Of a stretch of DNA of 44,444 nt, positions 24,290-32,955 are shown piece by piece. The stretch is taken from contig NZ_CAVK010000025.1 in the NCBI RefSeq assembly GCF_000382885.1, positions 1 to 44,444 of the forward strand, read 5' to 3'. Position 1 is the first letter of the stretch. Every line of letters begins with the position of its first letter. Under the pieces are notes generated by a model. It was not told the DNA's origin. It did no database searches and saw only the letters and a program-made list of their open reading frames with translations. The stretch comes from Sphingobium indicum BiD32. Lineage in GTDB: Bacteria > Pseudomonadota > Alphaproteobacteria > Sphingomonadales > Sphingomonadaceae. A program made the translations under genes and the position numbers.

Positions 24290-25771
24290 TCAGGGCTTGG
24301 CCGTCACGGGCGCGGTTTCGGGCGGGGCGTCGCCCGAATTGCCCAGCTTGCCCACGGTCGCAGGCGTGCCGTCCGTCGCCGGGTTGCGCGGCGCGCTGTC
24401 CTTGCGCGGGGCGCGCTGGTCTGCGCCATTGCGCGCCTGATCTTCGGCCGGTGGCTGCTGCCCGGCGGCCAATTGCCCGGTGATGACCCGCATCCCCGGC
24501 TTCAGATCGCCGCCCGTGACGACGGTGCGCGAACCATCGCTGGCGCCGACCACGACCTGGATCGCCTTGGGCTTGCCCTCTGCATCCACGACATAGACGG
24601 TCTGGCTGCTGCCCGCGCCAAAGCTGACTTCGCGCGCCGGGCGATTGCCGCGGCGGCGCGGCATCAGCGTGCTGGTGATACCGCCACCCTGTGCCGCACC
24701 CGCGCTGGGCTTGAAGCGCAGCGCGGCATTGGGGACGAGCAGCACGTCATGCAATTCCTGCGTCACGATGTCGGCGGTCGCGGTCATGCCGGGGCGCAGC
24801 ATCTCGTCGCTGTTATTCACGGTCAGCACGGCGGTATAGGCAACGACGGTTCCCGACGAACTGCTGGTCGTACTGGTCGTGGAGGAGGATGTGCTGGCGC
24901 TGTTCGACCCGACATTGACCCGCGTGACCTTTGCCGGGAAGCTGCGGCCGGGGAAGGCATCGACGGCGAAGGTCGCGCTCTGGCCGTCCTTCACCTGGCC
25001 CACATCGGCTTCGTCTACCGACACCTCGACCTCCATCTGGGTCAGATCTTCGGCCAGGGTGAACAGTACCGGGGCGTTGAGCGATGCCGCGACGGTCTGG
25101 CCCGGTTCGATGTCCCGCGACAGGACCACGCCGTTCACCGGAGACACGATCTGGGCGATCGTCAGGTTGGTCTGGGCCGAGGATAATTGCGCGCGTGATA
25201 CGTCCACCTGCGCCTGTGCCGATCGCAACGTGGCAAGCGCGCCTTCATAATTGGCGCGGGCCGAATCGATCTCGGTCTTGGCAGGCACTTTGCCGCCCGA
25301 CAGCTGGAATACATTAAGCTGCCGGTCGAGCGTCGCCTTGGCCAGCGCGACCTGCGCCTGGGCCTGTGCGACCTGCGCCTGTGACGCGGAGACCTGCGCC
25401 CGGTTCTGGTTCACCGTGTCGACCAGACGGCGCGTATCGAGTTCGGCCAGCCGCTGGCCCTTCACCACCCGGTCGTTCACATCGACATAGACGGCGGTGA
25501 TCTTGCCCGATTGCTCAGACCCGACATCGACCTGATTGACGGGTTTCAGATTGCCGGTCGCCGATACGCTGACCGTCAGGTCGCCCTTGCGCACTTCGCG
25601 CGTGGCGAAATTGGGCTGATCCTCACCCACGAAACAGCGGCTGACGAGCAGCACGAGCAGGAGCAAACCGACGCCGATCGCGCCGCGCACCGCCCATTTG
25701 CGCCATGGCCTGGCCGGTTTCGCGCCCAGAAATGCGTCCAGAGCCGGATCGGTGGTGGTATCATTGCTCAT
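24290..25771 (-). CDS. MacA-like periplasmic adaptor protein
   Basis: A 493-residue HlyD/MacA-type membrane fusion protein. It has an N-terminal anchor helix (about 30-47), a barrel-sandwich domain and a long alpha-hairpin with repeated AQVAQAQAQVALAKA heptads. A beta-barrel domain contains VSPVNGVVLSRDIEPGQTV. A Ser/Thr-rich insertion (SSSTTSTTSSSSG) lies in the barrel and a Pro/Ala-rich tail ends the protein. It would link the inner-membrane MacB-like exporter to the outer-membrane channel. Its ATG overlaps the preceding stop (ATGA). Confidence 0.92.
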   Translation of the reverse strand: MSNDTTTDPALDAFLGAKPARPWRKWAVRGAIGVGLLLLVLLVSRCFVGEDQPNFATREVRKGDLTVSVSATGNLKPVNQVDVGSEQSGKITAVYVDVNDRVVKGQRLAELDTRRLVDTVNQNRAQVSASQAQVAQAQAQVALAKATLDRQLNVFQLSGGKVPAKTEIDSARANYEGALATLRSAQAQVDVSRAQLSSAQTNLTIAQIVSPVNGVVLSRDIEPGQTVAASLNAPVLFTLAEDLTQMEVEVSVDEADVGQVKDGQSATFAVDAFPGRSFPAKVTRVNVGSNSASTSSSTTSTTSSSSGTVVAYTAVLTVNNSDEMLRPGMTATADIVTQELHDVLLVPNAALRFKPSAGAAQGGGITSTLMPRRRGNRPAREVSFGAGSSQTVYVVDAEGKPKAIQVVVGASDGSRTVVTGGDLKPGMRVITGQLAAGQQPPAEDQARNGADQRAPRKDSAPRNPATDGTPATVGKLGNSGDAPPETAPVTAKP

Positions 25772-27252
25772 TCTGGGCGGCTTTCCATGCTCTGCCAGCC
25801 GCCACCCAGCGCATTGTAGAGCTGGGCGAGGGCAAGGATTTCGTCCGACCGCGCGCCAGCCAGGCTGTTGCGCGCGTTCAAAAGGGTGGATTCGCTGCTG
25901 GACAGCGTCTGGAAGTCGGTCAGGCCCGCCTGATACTGGCTACGCGCCAGGATGGCGGCATTGTTCGACGCGTCATAAGCGGTGGCGAACTCCGCCTTAC
26001 GCAACCGCGCGCTGGTCAGCGACGCCATGGCGTTCTCGACATCCTCCAGCGCACCCAGCACGCTTTGCTTATAGGCCGCGAAGGCGCCGTCGGTGGCCGC
26101 CTTCTGCGCGCGCACCTGCGAGGCGAGGCGGCCGCCGTCGAAGATGGTCTGCGCGACATTGGCGAACACGCCACCGGTGATCAGGCTGAACAGGTCGCTG
26201 AACGCATTGGAGGTGGTGCCGATATTGCCGCTGATGCCGAGCGAGGGGTAAAGCTGCGCCTGCGCCACGCCGATCCGCGCAGTGGCGGCGGCGAGCGAGC
26301 GCTCGGCGCTCCGCACATCGGGCCGCTGGCGCAGCGTGTCGGCGGGGATGCCGGTGGTGATGTCGATCGCGGCGGTGGGAATGGGGGCGGGGGTTTCGAG
26401 CGCACGGGTCGCGGCCCCCGGTGCCTGGCCCGTCAGGACGGCTATGCGGTTCAGGCTGCCGCGCAGGCTGGCCTCGATCTGCGGGATGGATGCGCTGGTC
26501 TGCGCCAGTTGCGCGCGCGCCTGCTGCTCGTCGAGCGACGAGACAAGCCCCGCCTGCAACCGCCAGCGGGCAATGTCATAATTATCCTGCTGCACCTGCC
26601 GACTGTCGCGGGCGACGCGCAACTGCTCCTGCGCCAGCCGCGCCTGCACATAGTTAGTGACGAGTTCGGATATGATCGTCATCCGCACCGTCGCCAGATC
26701 ATAGCCCGATGCGGTAAGGTCCGCGCGTGCCGCTTCGGCGCTGCGCGACAATTCGCCGAACAGGTCGATTTGCCAGCTGGCGTTGGCGTTTGCCGAATAG
26801 CTGCTCGACCAGTTGCTGGAGCCAAGGCTGATGACATTGCCGCTGCTGTCGGTTCGGGTGCCGCCCGCCTGACTGCGGTAATTTTTGCCGCCGCTGCCCG
26901 ATCCGCTGATCTGTGGCAGGAAGGACGCATTGGCCTGAACCAGCGATTCCCGCGCCTGCCGCAACCGCGCCTGCGCCTGAACGACGTCGAGATTGGCGGT
27001 GACGGCGGTGTCGATCAGCGCGGACAGAGCGGGATCGTTGAGGCGCGTCCACCATTGGGCAAGCTCTGCGTCGCTGACAGGTGCGCCGCCACCCTGATCA
27101 TAGGCGGCGGGGACGCCGAGCGCGGCAGGTTGCGGCGCGCGATAGTCCGGCCCCGCTGCGCAGGCGGAGAGGGCAAGCGCCGATCCCGTCATCCAGACAA
27201 TGCGATATCGCACCTTTTCCTTGCACTCCGTCATCGTTAAAGGGGCCGTCAT
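25768..27252 (-). CDS. Outer-membrane efflux lipoprotein (NodT/TolC type)
   Basis: A 494-residue outer-membrane factor of the NodT family. The lipobox is LALSAC, after a short positively charged stretch. Two outer-membrane efflux repeats with long helical parts follow (LDVVQAQARLRQARESLVQA and GALEDVENAMASL). Start 27252 has GGGGGA about 8 bases upstream; starts at 27234 or 27192 would shorten the leader. It is first in the exporter operon and overlaps the adaptor gene by four bases. Confidence 0.92.
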   Translation of the reverse strand: MTAPLTMTECKEKVRYRIVWMTGSALALSACAAGPDYRAPQPAALGVPAAYDQGGGAPVSDAELAQWWTRLNDPALSALIDTAVTANLDVVQAQARLRQARESLVQANASFLPQISGSGSGGKNYRSQAGGTRTDSSGNVISLGSSNWSSSYSANANASWQIDLFGELSRSAEAARADLTASGYDLATVRMTIISELVTNYVQARLAQEQLRVARDSRQVQQDNYDIARWRLQAGLVSSLDEQQARAQLAQTSASIPQIEASLRGSLNRIAVLTGQAPGAATRALETPAPIPTAAIDITTGIPADTLRQRPDVRSAERSLAAATARIGVAQAQLYPSLGISGNIGTTSNAFSDLFSLITGGVFANVAQTIFDGGRLASQVRAQKAATDGAFAAYKQSVLGALEDVENAMASLTSARLRKAEFATAYDASNNAAILARSQYQAGLTDFQTLSSSESTLLNARNSLAGARSDEILALAQLYNALGGGWQSMESRPE

Positions 27253-27393
27253 TCAGTCCCCCGGCAAAGGGGGCAGGGTGTCGGATGCCTGCCTGCCGCA
27301 GTCATGTGTATGCCTCAATGCCATTTATGTCTCAAAGTGTAACACCATTGAAATTACGCGCTTTTTTACAGCGCTTGGGTCAGGGGATGACGA

Positions 27394-28329
27394 ATGCGGG
27401 CTTTTCTATTTCCGGGGCAGGGCAGCCAGTCTGTCGGCATGGGCAAGGCGCTGGCCGATGCCAGTCCCGCCGCGCGTGAACTGTTTCAGGAAGTCGATGA
27501 CGCGCTGAAACAAAATTTGTTCCGCATCATGATCGAAGGGCCAGAGAGCGACCTGACCCTGACCGAAAATGCCCAGCCGGCGATCATGGCCAACGCCATC
27601 GCCACGCTGCGGGTGATGCAGCGCGAAGGCGGCTTTTCGCTGAGCGACAAGGGCGATTATGTCGCTGGCCATAGTCTGGGCGAATATAGCGCCCTGTGCG
27701 CGGCCGAAGCGTTCGACCTTGGCACGACTGCGCGCCTGCTCAAGCGGCGCGGTTACGCCATGCAGGAAGCGGTGCCGGTGGGCGAAGGCGCGATGGCGGC
27801 TCTGTTGGGGGCCGATATAGAGAAGGCGCAGGCGCTGGCCGACGCGGCGGCGGAGGGGGAGGTCTGCACCGTCGCCAACGATAATGACCCAAGCCAGGTT
27901 GTGATTTCCGGCCATCGCGGCGCGATCGAGCGGGCCGTGGCGATGGTGAAGAACCATGGCATCAAGCGCGGCGTGCTGTTGCCGGTATCGGCGCCCTTCC
28001 ATTGCCCGCTGATGCAGCCCGCCGCTGACGTCATGGCGCTTGCGCTCGCCGATGCGACCATCAACCCGCCGCTGCTGCCGGTCTATGCCAATGTGCTGGC
28101 TGCGCCGATTGCCGACCCCGATGACATCCGCGCGCGGCTGGTCGAACAGGTGACGGGCCGGGTGCGCTGGCGCGAATCCGTGGCCGCGATGTGGGAAGCG
28201 GGTGTCACCGAATTCGTCGAACTGGGCGGCAAGGTGCTGGGTCCGATGGTCAAGCGCATCGCGCCCGACGCGACCATACGCAGCGTCGTGACGATGGACG
28301 ACATCGAAGCTGCGCTGGGATCGATGTGA
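27394..28329 (+). CDS. fabD: Malonyl-CoA:ACP transacylase
   Basis: A 311-residue cytosolic enzyme that moves the malonyl group from CoA to acyl carrier protein. The N-terminal FPGQGSQ motif, the catalytic Ser94 in GHSLGEYSAL and the catalytic His in VSAPFHCPLM are present. Length is normal for FabD. GGGGA 9 bases upstream of ATG 27394 supports the start. It heads the fab cluster. Its stop overlaps the next GTG start. Confidence 0.96.
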   Translation: MRAFLFPGQGSQSVGMGKALADASPAARELFQEVDDALKQNLFRIMIEGPESDLTLTENAQPAIMANAIATLRVMQREGGFSLSDKGDYVAGHSLGEYSALCAAEAFDLGTTARLLKRRGYAMQEAVPVGEGAMAALLGADIEKAQALADAAAEGEVCTVANDNDPSQVVISGHRGAIERAVAMVKNHGIKRGVLLPVSAPFHCPLMQPAADVMALALADATINPPLLPVYANVLAAPIADPDDIRARLVEQVTGRVRWRESVAAMWEAGVTEFVELGGKVLGPMVKRIAPDATIRSVVTMDDIEAALGSM

Positions 28330-29132
28330 GCGACGCCTCTGTCCTCACGCAGCGCGACGGGCCGGTGCTGACGGTCACGCTGAACCAGCCCGACCGGCGC
28401 AACCCGATTTCGGACCCGGCGATGGTCGATGCGCTGTGTGCGGTGTTCGATCAGGCGGATCGGGACATATCGGTCCATGTCGCCATACTGACCGGGGCGG
28501 GCAGCGCCTTTTCGTCGGGTGGTGATCTGAACGCGATGCGGCCCGACGCGGGCGGTTTGCGTGCCGGGATGCCCGCGCAGACGCGGCGCAATTATCGTGC
28601 GGGTATCCAGCGCCTGCCGTTGCTGTTCCAGGCGATCGAACTGCCGGTGATCGCGGCGGTCAACGGCCCGGCGATCGGTGCGGGGATGGACCTGAGCCTG
28701 ATGTGCGACGTGCGGATTGCGGGCCAGTCGGCGCGTTTTGCCGAAAGTTTCGTGAAGCTCGGCCTGGTGTCGGGTGATGGCGGGGCATGGCTGTTGCCGC
28801 GCATCGTTGGTTTCTCCAAGGCCGCGCAATTGTCGCTGACCGGCGAGACGATCGACGCCGCCGAAGCGCTGCGCATCGGTCTGGTGAGCGATGTGGTGCC
28901 GGACGAGGATTTGATGGCCACCGCGCGCCAACAGGCTGACGCCATCGCCGCCAACCCGCCCCATGCGACCCGCATGACCAAGCGCCTGCTGCGCGCGGCG
29001 CAGACGGCGGAGCTTTCACACATATTGGAAATGGCAGGCGCGATGCAGGCGCTCGCCCATGCGACGGCAGACCATGACGAGGCAATCAACGCCTTCTTCG
29101 ACCGCCGCCCGCCGACATTCAAGGGAGACTGA
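28326..29132 (+). CDS. Crotonase (enoyl-CoA hydratase/isomerase) family protein
   Basis: A 268-residue crotonase-fold protein. The oxyanion-hole segments are AGSAFSSGGDLNAM and NGPAIGAGMDLSLMCD. By hand alignment the two catalytic glutamates of classical enoyl-CoA hydratase are replaced: Asp in GAGMDLSL and Phe in FAESFVKLG. An Asp is present in the following SGDGGAW loop. It is therefore unlikely to be a standard hydratase. It could act as an isomerase, hydrolase or other crotonase. The GTG start overlaps the fabD stop (GTGA), and fabG starts one base after its stop. Its place inside a fab cluster is unusual. Confidence 0.88.
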   Translation: MSDASVLTQRDGPVLTVTLNQPDRRNPISDPAMVDALCAVFDQADRDISVHVAILTGAGSAFSSGGDLNAMRPDAGGLRAGMPAQTRRNYRAGIQRLPLLFQAIELPVIAAVNGPAIGAGMDLSLMCDVRIAGQSARFAESFVKLGLVSGDGGAWLLPRIVGFSKAAQLSLTGETIDAAEALRIGLVSDVVPDEDLMATARQQADAIAANPPHATRMTKRLLRAAQTAELSHILEMAGAMQALAHATADHDEAINAFFDRRPPTFKGD

Positions 29133-29133
29133 C

Positions 29134-29871
29134 ATGTTCGATCTGACAGGCATGACCGCGCTGGTGACCGGCGCTTCGGGGGGGATTGGCTCTTCCATTG
29201 CGAAGGCATTGGCCGCGCAGGGGGCAACGCTCGCGCTTTCGGGCAGCAATGAGGATAAGCTCAAGGCGTTCGCGACCGAACTGGGTGGGGATCACAAGAC
29301 CATCGTTTGCAATCTCAGCGATCCGGCATCGGTCGATGCGCTGGTGCCGCAGGCGGTGGAAGCGCTGGGCAAGATCGACATCCTCGTCAACAATGCCGGG
29401 GTGACCCGCGACAATCTGATCCTGCGGATGAAGGATGAGGAATGGTCGAGCGTGATCGCGATCAATCTGGAGGCCGCGTTTCGCCTCTGCCGTGCGGCGG
29501 CCAAGCCGATGATGAAGGCGCGCTTTGGCCGCATCATCTCGATCACGTCAGTCGTGGGCGTCACCGGTAATCCGGGCCAGTCCAACTATTGCGCGTCGAA
29601 GGCGGGCATCATCGGCATGTCCAAGTCGCTGGGTCAGGAACTGGCCAGCCGGGGCATCACCGTCAACTGCGTCGCGCCCGGCTTCATCCGATCGGCCATG
29701 ACCGACGCGCTCAATGACGCGCAAAAGGGCGCGATCCTCCAGAAAATCCCGGCGGGCGATCTGGGCGATGGCGATGATATTGGCGCAGCGGTCGTCTATC
29801 TGGCGAGCAAGGAAGCTGGCTATGTCAACGGCCAGACGCTGCATGTGAACGGCGGAATGGCCATGATCTGA
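29134..29871 (+). CDS. fabG: 3-oxoacyl-ACP reductase
   Basis: A 245-residue short-chain dehydrogenase that reduces beta-ketoacyl-ACP with NADPH. It has the TGASGGIGSSIA cofactor motif, the NNAG strand, and the catalytic Ser-Tyr-Lys set in SITSVVGVTGNPGQSNYCAS-K. AAGGGAGA lies 8 bases upstream. It belongs to the fabD-crotonase-fabG unit. Its last 47 bases overlap the convergent GT87-like gene. Confidence 0.96.
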   Translation: MFDLTGMTALVTGASGGIGSSIAKALAAQGATLALSGSNEDKLKAFATELGGDHKTIVCNLSDPASVDALVPQAVEALGKIDILVNNAGVTRDNLILRMKDEEWSSVIAINLEAAFRLCRAAAKPMMKARFGRIISITSVVGVTGNPGQSNYCASKAGIIGMSKSLGQELASRGITVNCVAPGFIRSAMTDALNDAQKGAILQKIPAGDLGDGDDIGAAVVYLASKEAGYVNGQTLHVNGGMAMI

Positions 29872-31066
29872 TGCCAGCGAGCGCGCCATCCAGCAGGATG
29901 GCGCGCCGGCTCGCCAGTACCAGCACGGCAATGGCAGCGATCAGGTTGACGGGGATCAAAGTCATTTCCGACACAGCCCGGCCAAACAGTGGCGCGATCC
30001 AAGCATAGGCCAGCCATGTCGGCTCCCAGCGCAGCGTGCCCCGCGCGGCCATGTCCGCCGCCATGAAAGCGATCGCGACGCCCAGCAGCACGAAATCATA
30101 GTCCAGCACATAGGGCGTGCAGAGCAAAGCCGCGCTCAAGGCTGCTGCGCCGCGCACCGCCATGGACCCGCGCCGGGCGACCAGCGCCGCCGCCGCGATG
30201 GCGAGCGCGGATATGATCGCCTGCACCGCATAGGCGACAGCAATGGAGCCGCCCCATTGGCGGATCGCGGCGAACGGGCTTTGGATCTTCTCCCAGCCAG
30301 TCGCGCCTGCCTCTATGATGATATGCTGGGTCAGCGGCAGGGAATCGATAAACGCCTGCCACACCGGCCAGCCCCAGATCGCCAGCGTCAGCAGGCACAA
30401 AGCCGTGGCCGTAAGCCCGGCCGACAGGAAGGCGCGCATATTGCCGCGCGCCAGGATCAGCACCGGGATCAGCACGGCAAATTGCGGCTTATAGACCAGA
30501 GCGCCGAGCAATATGCCCGCGACCCATGGTCGCCGGTCGAGCAGCAACATCCCCGCACCCAGCAGGCTGGCGGTCAGAAAGGCGTTCTGGCCATGGCCCA
30601 GGCACACCAGCACCACCGGTGCGCCCAGCGCGACCAGTATCGCGTCGCGATCATCGGGCAGGATGCGCCGCACCAGCGTCACCACCAGCGTCAGGCTCAA
30701 TCCCTGCCAGATCAGCAGCGCCGCGACATAGGGAAATTGCGCCAGCAGCGTCGCGATGATCAGGAAGGGCGGGGGATAATGCCAGCCGTAAAAGGGGATG
30801 GCGTCATTATGATGGACCTGCTTCTGCACCGCGTGCTGCGTGGGCCAGTCCCACGCATCCGGCGCGCGACCATGATCGGCCATCTGTCCTGCGGTCCAGA
30901 CGTTGGAAAAATCGGTGCCCAGCGGCCGTCCGAGCGAATCCACCGTGCCATGCGCCATGGCAAATAGCGTGCAAAGGCCGATGATCGTCGCTGCCAGAAC
31001 CAGCATCGCGGTCAGCCGGACACGCGCACGGGTGATGAAGCGGTCGGTGGCTGGCGGCATGATCAT
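29825..31066 (-). CDS. GT87-like (DUF2029) membrane protein
   Basis: A 413-residue polytopic membrane protein with about ten helices, of the DUF2029/glycosyltransferase 87 group. Early acidic GTDFSNVW resembles the GT-C loop DxxVY/W of polyprenyl-phosphate mannosyltransferases. Later segments PPFLIIATLLAQFP and LVYKPQFAVLIPVLIL are typical. Donor and acceptor are unknown. It lies opposite the fab genes, between fabG and acpP, and its C-terminal codons overlap the fabG 3' end by 47 bases. Start 31066 or 31060 is possible. Confidence 0.82.
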   Translation of the reverse strand: MIMPPATDRFITRARVRLTAMLVLAATIIGLCTLFAMAHGTVDSLGRPLGTDFSNVWTAGQMADHGRAPDAWDWPTQHAVQKQVHHNDAIPFYGWHYPPPFLIIATLLAQFPYVAALLIWQGLSLTLVVTLVRRILPDDRDAILVALGAPVVLVCLGHGQNAFLTASLLGAGMLLLDRRPWVAGILLGALVYKPQFAVLIPVLILARGNMRAFLSAGLTATALCLLTLAIWGWPVWQAFIDSLPLTQHIIIEAGATGWEKIQSPFAAIRQWGGSIAVAYAVQAIISALAIAAAALVARRGSMAVRGAAALSAALLCTPYVLDYDFVLLGVAIAFMAADMAARGTLRWEPTWLAYAWIAPLFGRAVSEMTLIPVNLIAAIAVLVLASRRAILLDGALAGIRSWPFRRSHAASGR

Positions 31067-31272
31067 GGCCCAATCCTTCGCACAAGCCGCTGAAATTTTG
31101 GTAAATGAAGCGTTGCCATGGCCCGATTGGCGCTATTTTGTTGCGGAATCATGGCCTGGCGCGAATGTGGGGGCTTGGCGGCCTTGCCTCTTGCCTGTAT
31201 CGGCGCTTGGCACTAGGGCTGCCTTAACAGTTATTCAGAACCACCAACGATACCCAGTAAGAAGGACCACTC
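31067..31272. other. Divergent promoter region of the GT87-like gene and acpP
   Basis: A 206-base intergenic region that should contain promoters in both directions. The one candidate I can point to is the -24/-12-like element at 31208-31222. No other structure was seen. Confidence 0.5.
31208..31222 (+). promoter_or_regulatory. Sigma-54-like -24/-12 element upstream of acpP
   Basis: TGGCACTAGGGCTGC matches the sigma-54 consensus TGGCACGNNNNTTGC at all but two fixed positions with correct GG-GC spacing. It is followed by acpP 51 bases later. It may be chance. TTGGCA at 31207-31212 could equally be the -35 of a sigma-70 promoter. Confidence 0.25.
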
Positions 31273-31506
31273 ATGAGTGAGACCGCGGATCGCGTAAAGA
31301 AAATCGTCGTCGAGCATCTGGGCGTTGAAGCCGAAAAGGTGACCGAGGATGCGAGCTTCATCGACGATCTGGGCGCTGACAGCCTCGACATCGTCGAGCT
31401 GGTGATGGCGTTCGAGGAAGAATTCGGCGTCGAAATCCCTGACGATGCGGCTGAAAAGATCGGCACCGTCAAGGATGCGATCGATTATATCGACAGCAAG
31501 CAGTAA
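31273..31506 (+). CDS. acpP: Acyl carrier protein
   Basis: A 77-residue acidic carrier of growing acyl chains. The phosphopantetheine site is Ser37 in [19 protein letters not shown]. Length is normal. AAGGA lies 9 bases before the ATG. An intrinsic terminator at 31562-31603 follows, so acpP is likely transcribed well in excess of fabF. Confidence 0.97.
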   Translation: MSETADRVKKIVVEHLGVEAEKVTEDASFIDDLGADSLDIVELVMAFEEEFGVEIPDDAAEKIGTVKDAIDYIDSKQ

Positions 31507-31561
31507 GGCGCTTTGCGGCCTGCCCCCAGGGGCGGCGGGCCGGTAATGCGTTGAGAGAAAC

Positions 31562-31603
31562 GGCTCCTCCTGTCCGGTGATTCCGGGGTGTGGGGAGCCT
31601 TTT
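31562..31603 (+). terminator. Terminator downstream of acpP
   Basis: GGCTCC (31562-31567) pairs with GGAGCC (31594-31599), with an inner CCGG/CCGG pair, followed by TTTT. It lies 55 bases past acpP and 82 before fabF, so fabF needs readthrough or its own promoter. Confidence 0.7.
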
Positions 31604-31685
31604 CGTATCTGGCGCGCCGTTCACAACCGCCACACAAGCGGCTAAGGAACAGCCAGGCGCCAACAAGGAATTTCGGAGCTAGCAT

Positions 31686-32945
31686 ATGCGTCGTGTCGTC
31701 GTAACCGGTCTTGGCATGGTGACCCCGCTTGGCGGAGATGTCGAAACCACGTGGAAGAACATCATCGCGTCCAAATCCGGCGCGGCGACGATCACCCGGT
31801 TCGACCCCACCGACTATAAGTGCCGCATCGCCTGCGAAGTGAAGCCCAAGGACCATGAGTATGGCTTCGACGCCAATCTGGAGGTGGATCATAAGGTCCA
31901 GCGCCAGGTCGACCTGTTCATCGTGTTCGGCATCGCGGCGGCGAGCGAAGCGCTCAAGGATGCGGGCCTGCTCAACATGACCGAGACGGAGCGGCTGCGC
32001 GCCGGTTGCTCGATCGGGTCGGGCATTGGCGGCCTGCCGGGCATCGAAAGCGAATCGCTGGTGCTGGCGAACAAGGGGCCAAGCCGGGTCAGCCCGCACT
32101 TCGTCCATGGTCGCCTGATCAACCTGATCTCCGGCCAGGTCAGCATCAAATATGGCCTGATGGGGCCTAACCATGCTGTTGTTACCGCTTGTTCGACCGG
32201 CGCCCATTCGATCGGCGACGCCGCGCGGATGATCGCGATGGACGATGCCGACGTGATGCTGGCGGGCGGCGCGGAAAGCGCGATCTGCCCGATCGGCATC
32301 GCCGGCTTCTCGCAGGCGCGCGCGCTCAGCACCGGCTTCAACGACGATCCGACCCGCGCCAGCCGCCCCTATGACGTCAACCGCGACGGCTTCGTCATGG
32401 GCGAGGGCGCGGGCGTGGTCGTGCTGGAGGAATATGAACGGGCCAAGGCGCGCGGCGCGAAAATCTATGCCGAAGTGCTGGGCTATGGCCTGTCGGGCGA
32501 CGCCTATCACGTCACCGCGCCGCATCCCGAAGGCTCCGGCGCGTTCCGTTCGATGGCGATGGCGCTCAAAAAGTCGGGCCTCAGCCTTGAAGATATCGAC
32601 TATGTGAATGCCCATGGCACGTCGACCCCGCTGGGCGACGAACTGGAGCTGGGCGCGGTGCGCAAGCTGTTCGGCGATCAGATCAGCGCCATGTCGATGA
32701 GCTCGACCAAGTCGGCGATCGGCCATTTGCTGGGCGGCGCGGGCGCGGTGGAAAGCATCTTCTGCATCCTCGCCATGCGCGACGGCATCGTGCCGCCGAC
32801 GCTGAACCTGGATGAACCGAGCGAAAGCTGCAAGGGCGTCGACCTGGTCCCCCACGTCGCCAAGCAGCGCAAGGTGCGCGCGGTGCTGAACAACTCGTTC
32901 GGCTTTGGCGGTACCAACGCCTCGCTGATCATGAAGGCGCTCTGA
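31686..32945 (+). CDS. fabF: 3-oxoacyl-ACP synthase II
   Basis: A 419-residue condensing enzyme (KAS II) for chain elongation. The active-site Cys lies in VTACSTGAHSIGD and the two His in NAHGTSTPLGD and KSAIGHLLGGAGAVE. Start ATG 31686 has GGAG 9 bases upstream, and the first residues MRRVVVTGLGMVTPLGG are typical. mltG follows 10 bases later, a common order. Confidence 0.97.
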   Translation: MRRVVVTGLGMVTPLGGDVETTWKNIIASKSGAATITRFDPTDYKCRIACEVKPKDHEYGFDANLEVDHKVQRQVDLFIVFGIAAASEALKDAGLLNMTETERLRAGCSIGSGIGGLPGIESESLVLANKGPSRVSPHFVHGRLINLISGQVSIKYGLMGPNHAVVTACSTGAHSIGDAARMIAMDDADVMLAGGAESAICPIGIAGFSQARALSTGFNDDPTRASRPYDVNRDGFVMGEGAGVVVLEEYERAKARGAKIYAEVLGYGLSGDAYHVTAPHPEGSGAFRSMAMALKKSGLSLEDIDYVNAHGTSTPLGDELELGAVRKLFGDQISAMSMSSTKSAIGHLLGGAGAVESIFCILAMRDGIVPPTLNLDEPSESCKGVDLVPHVAKQRKVRAVLNNSFGFGGTNASLIMKAL

Positions 32946-32955
32946 GGCCATTTCC

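Noticed and set aside
25705..27240. 511-codon plus-strand frame over the outer-membrane efflux gene
   Set aside because: Shadow of the NodT-type gene, with no signal peptide or domain.
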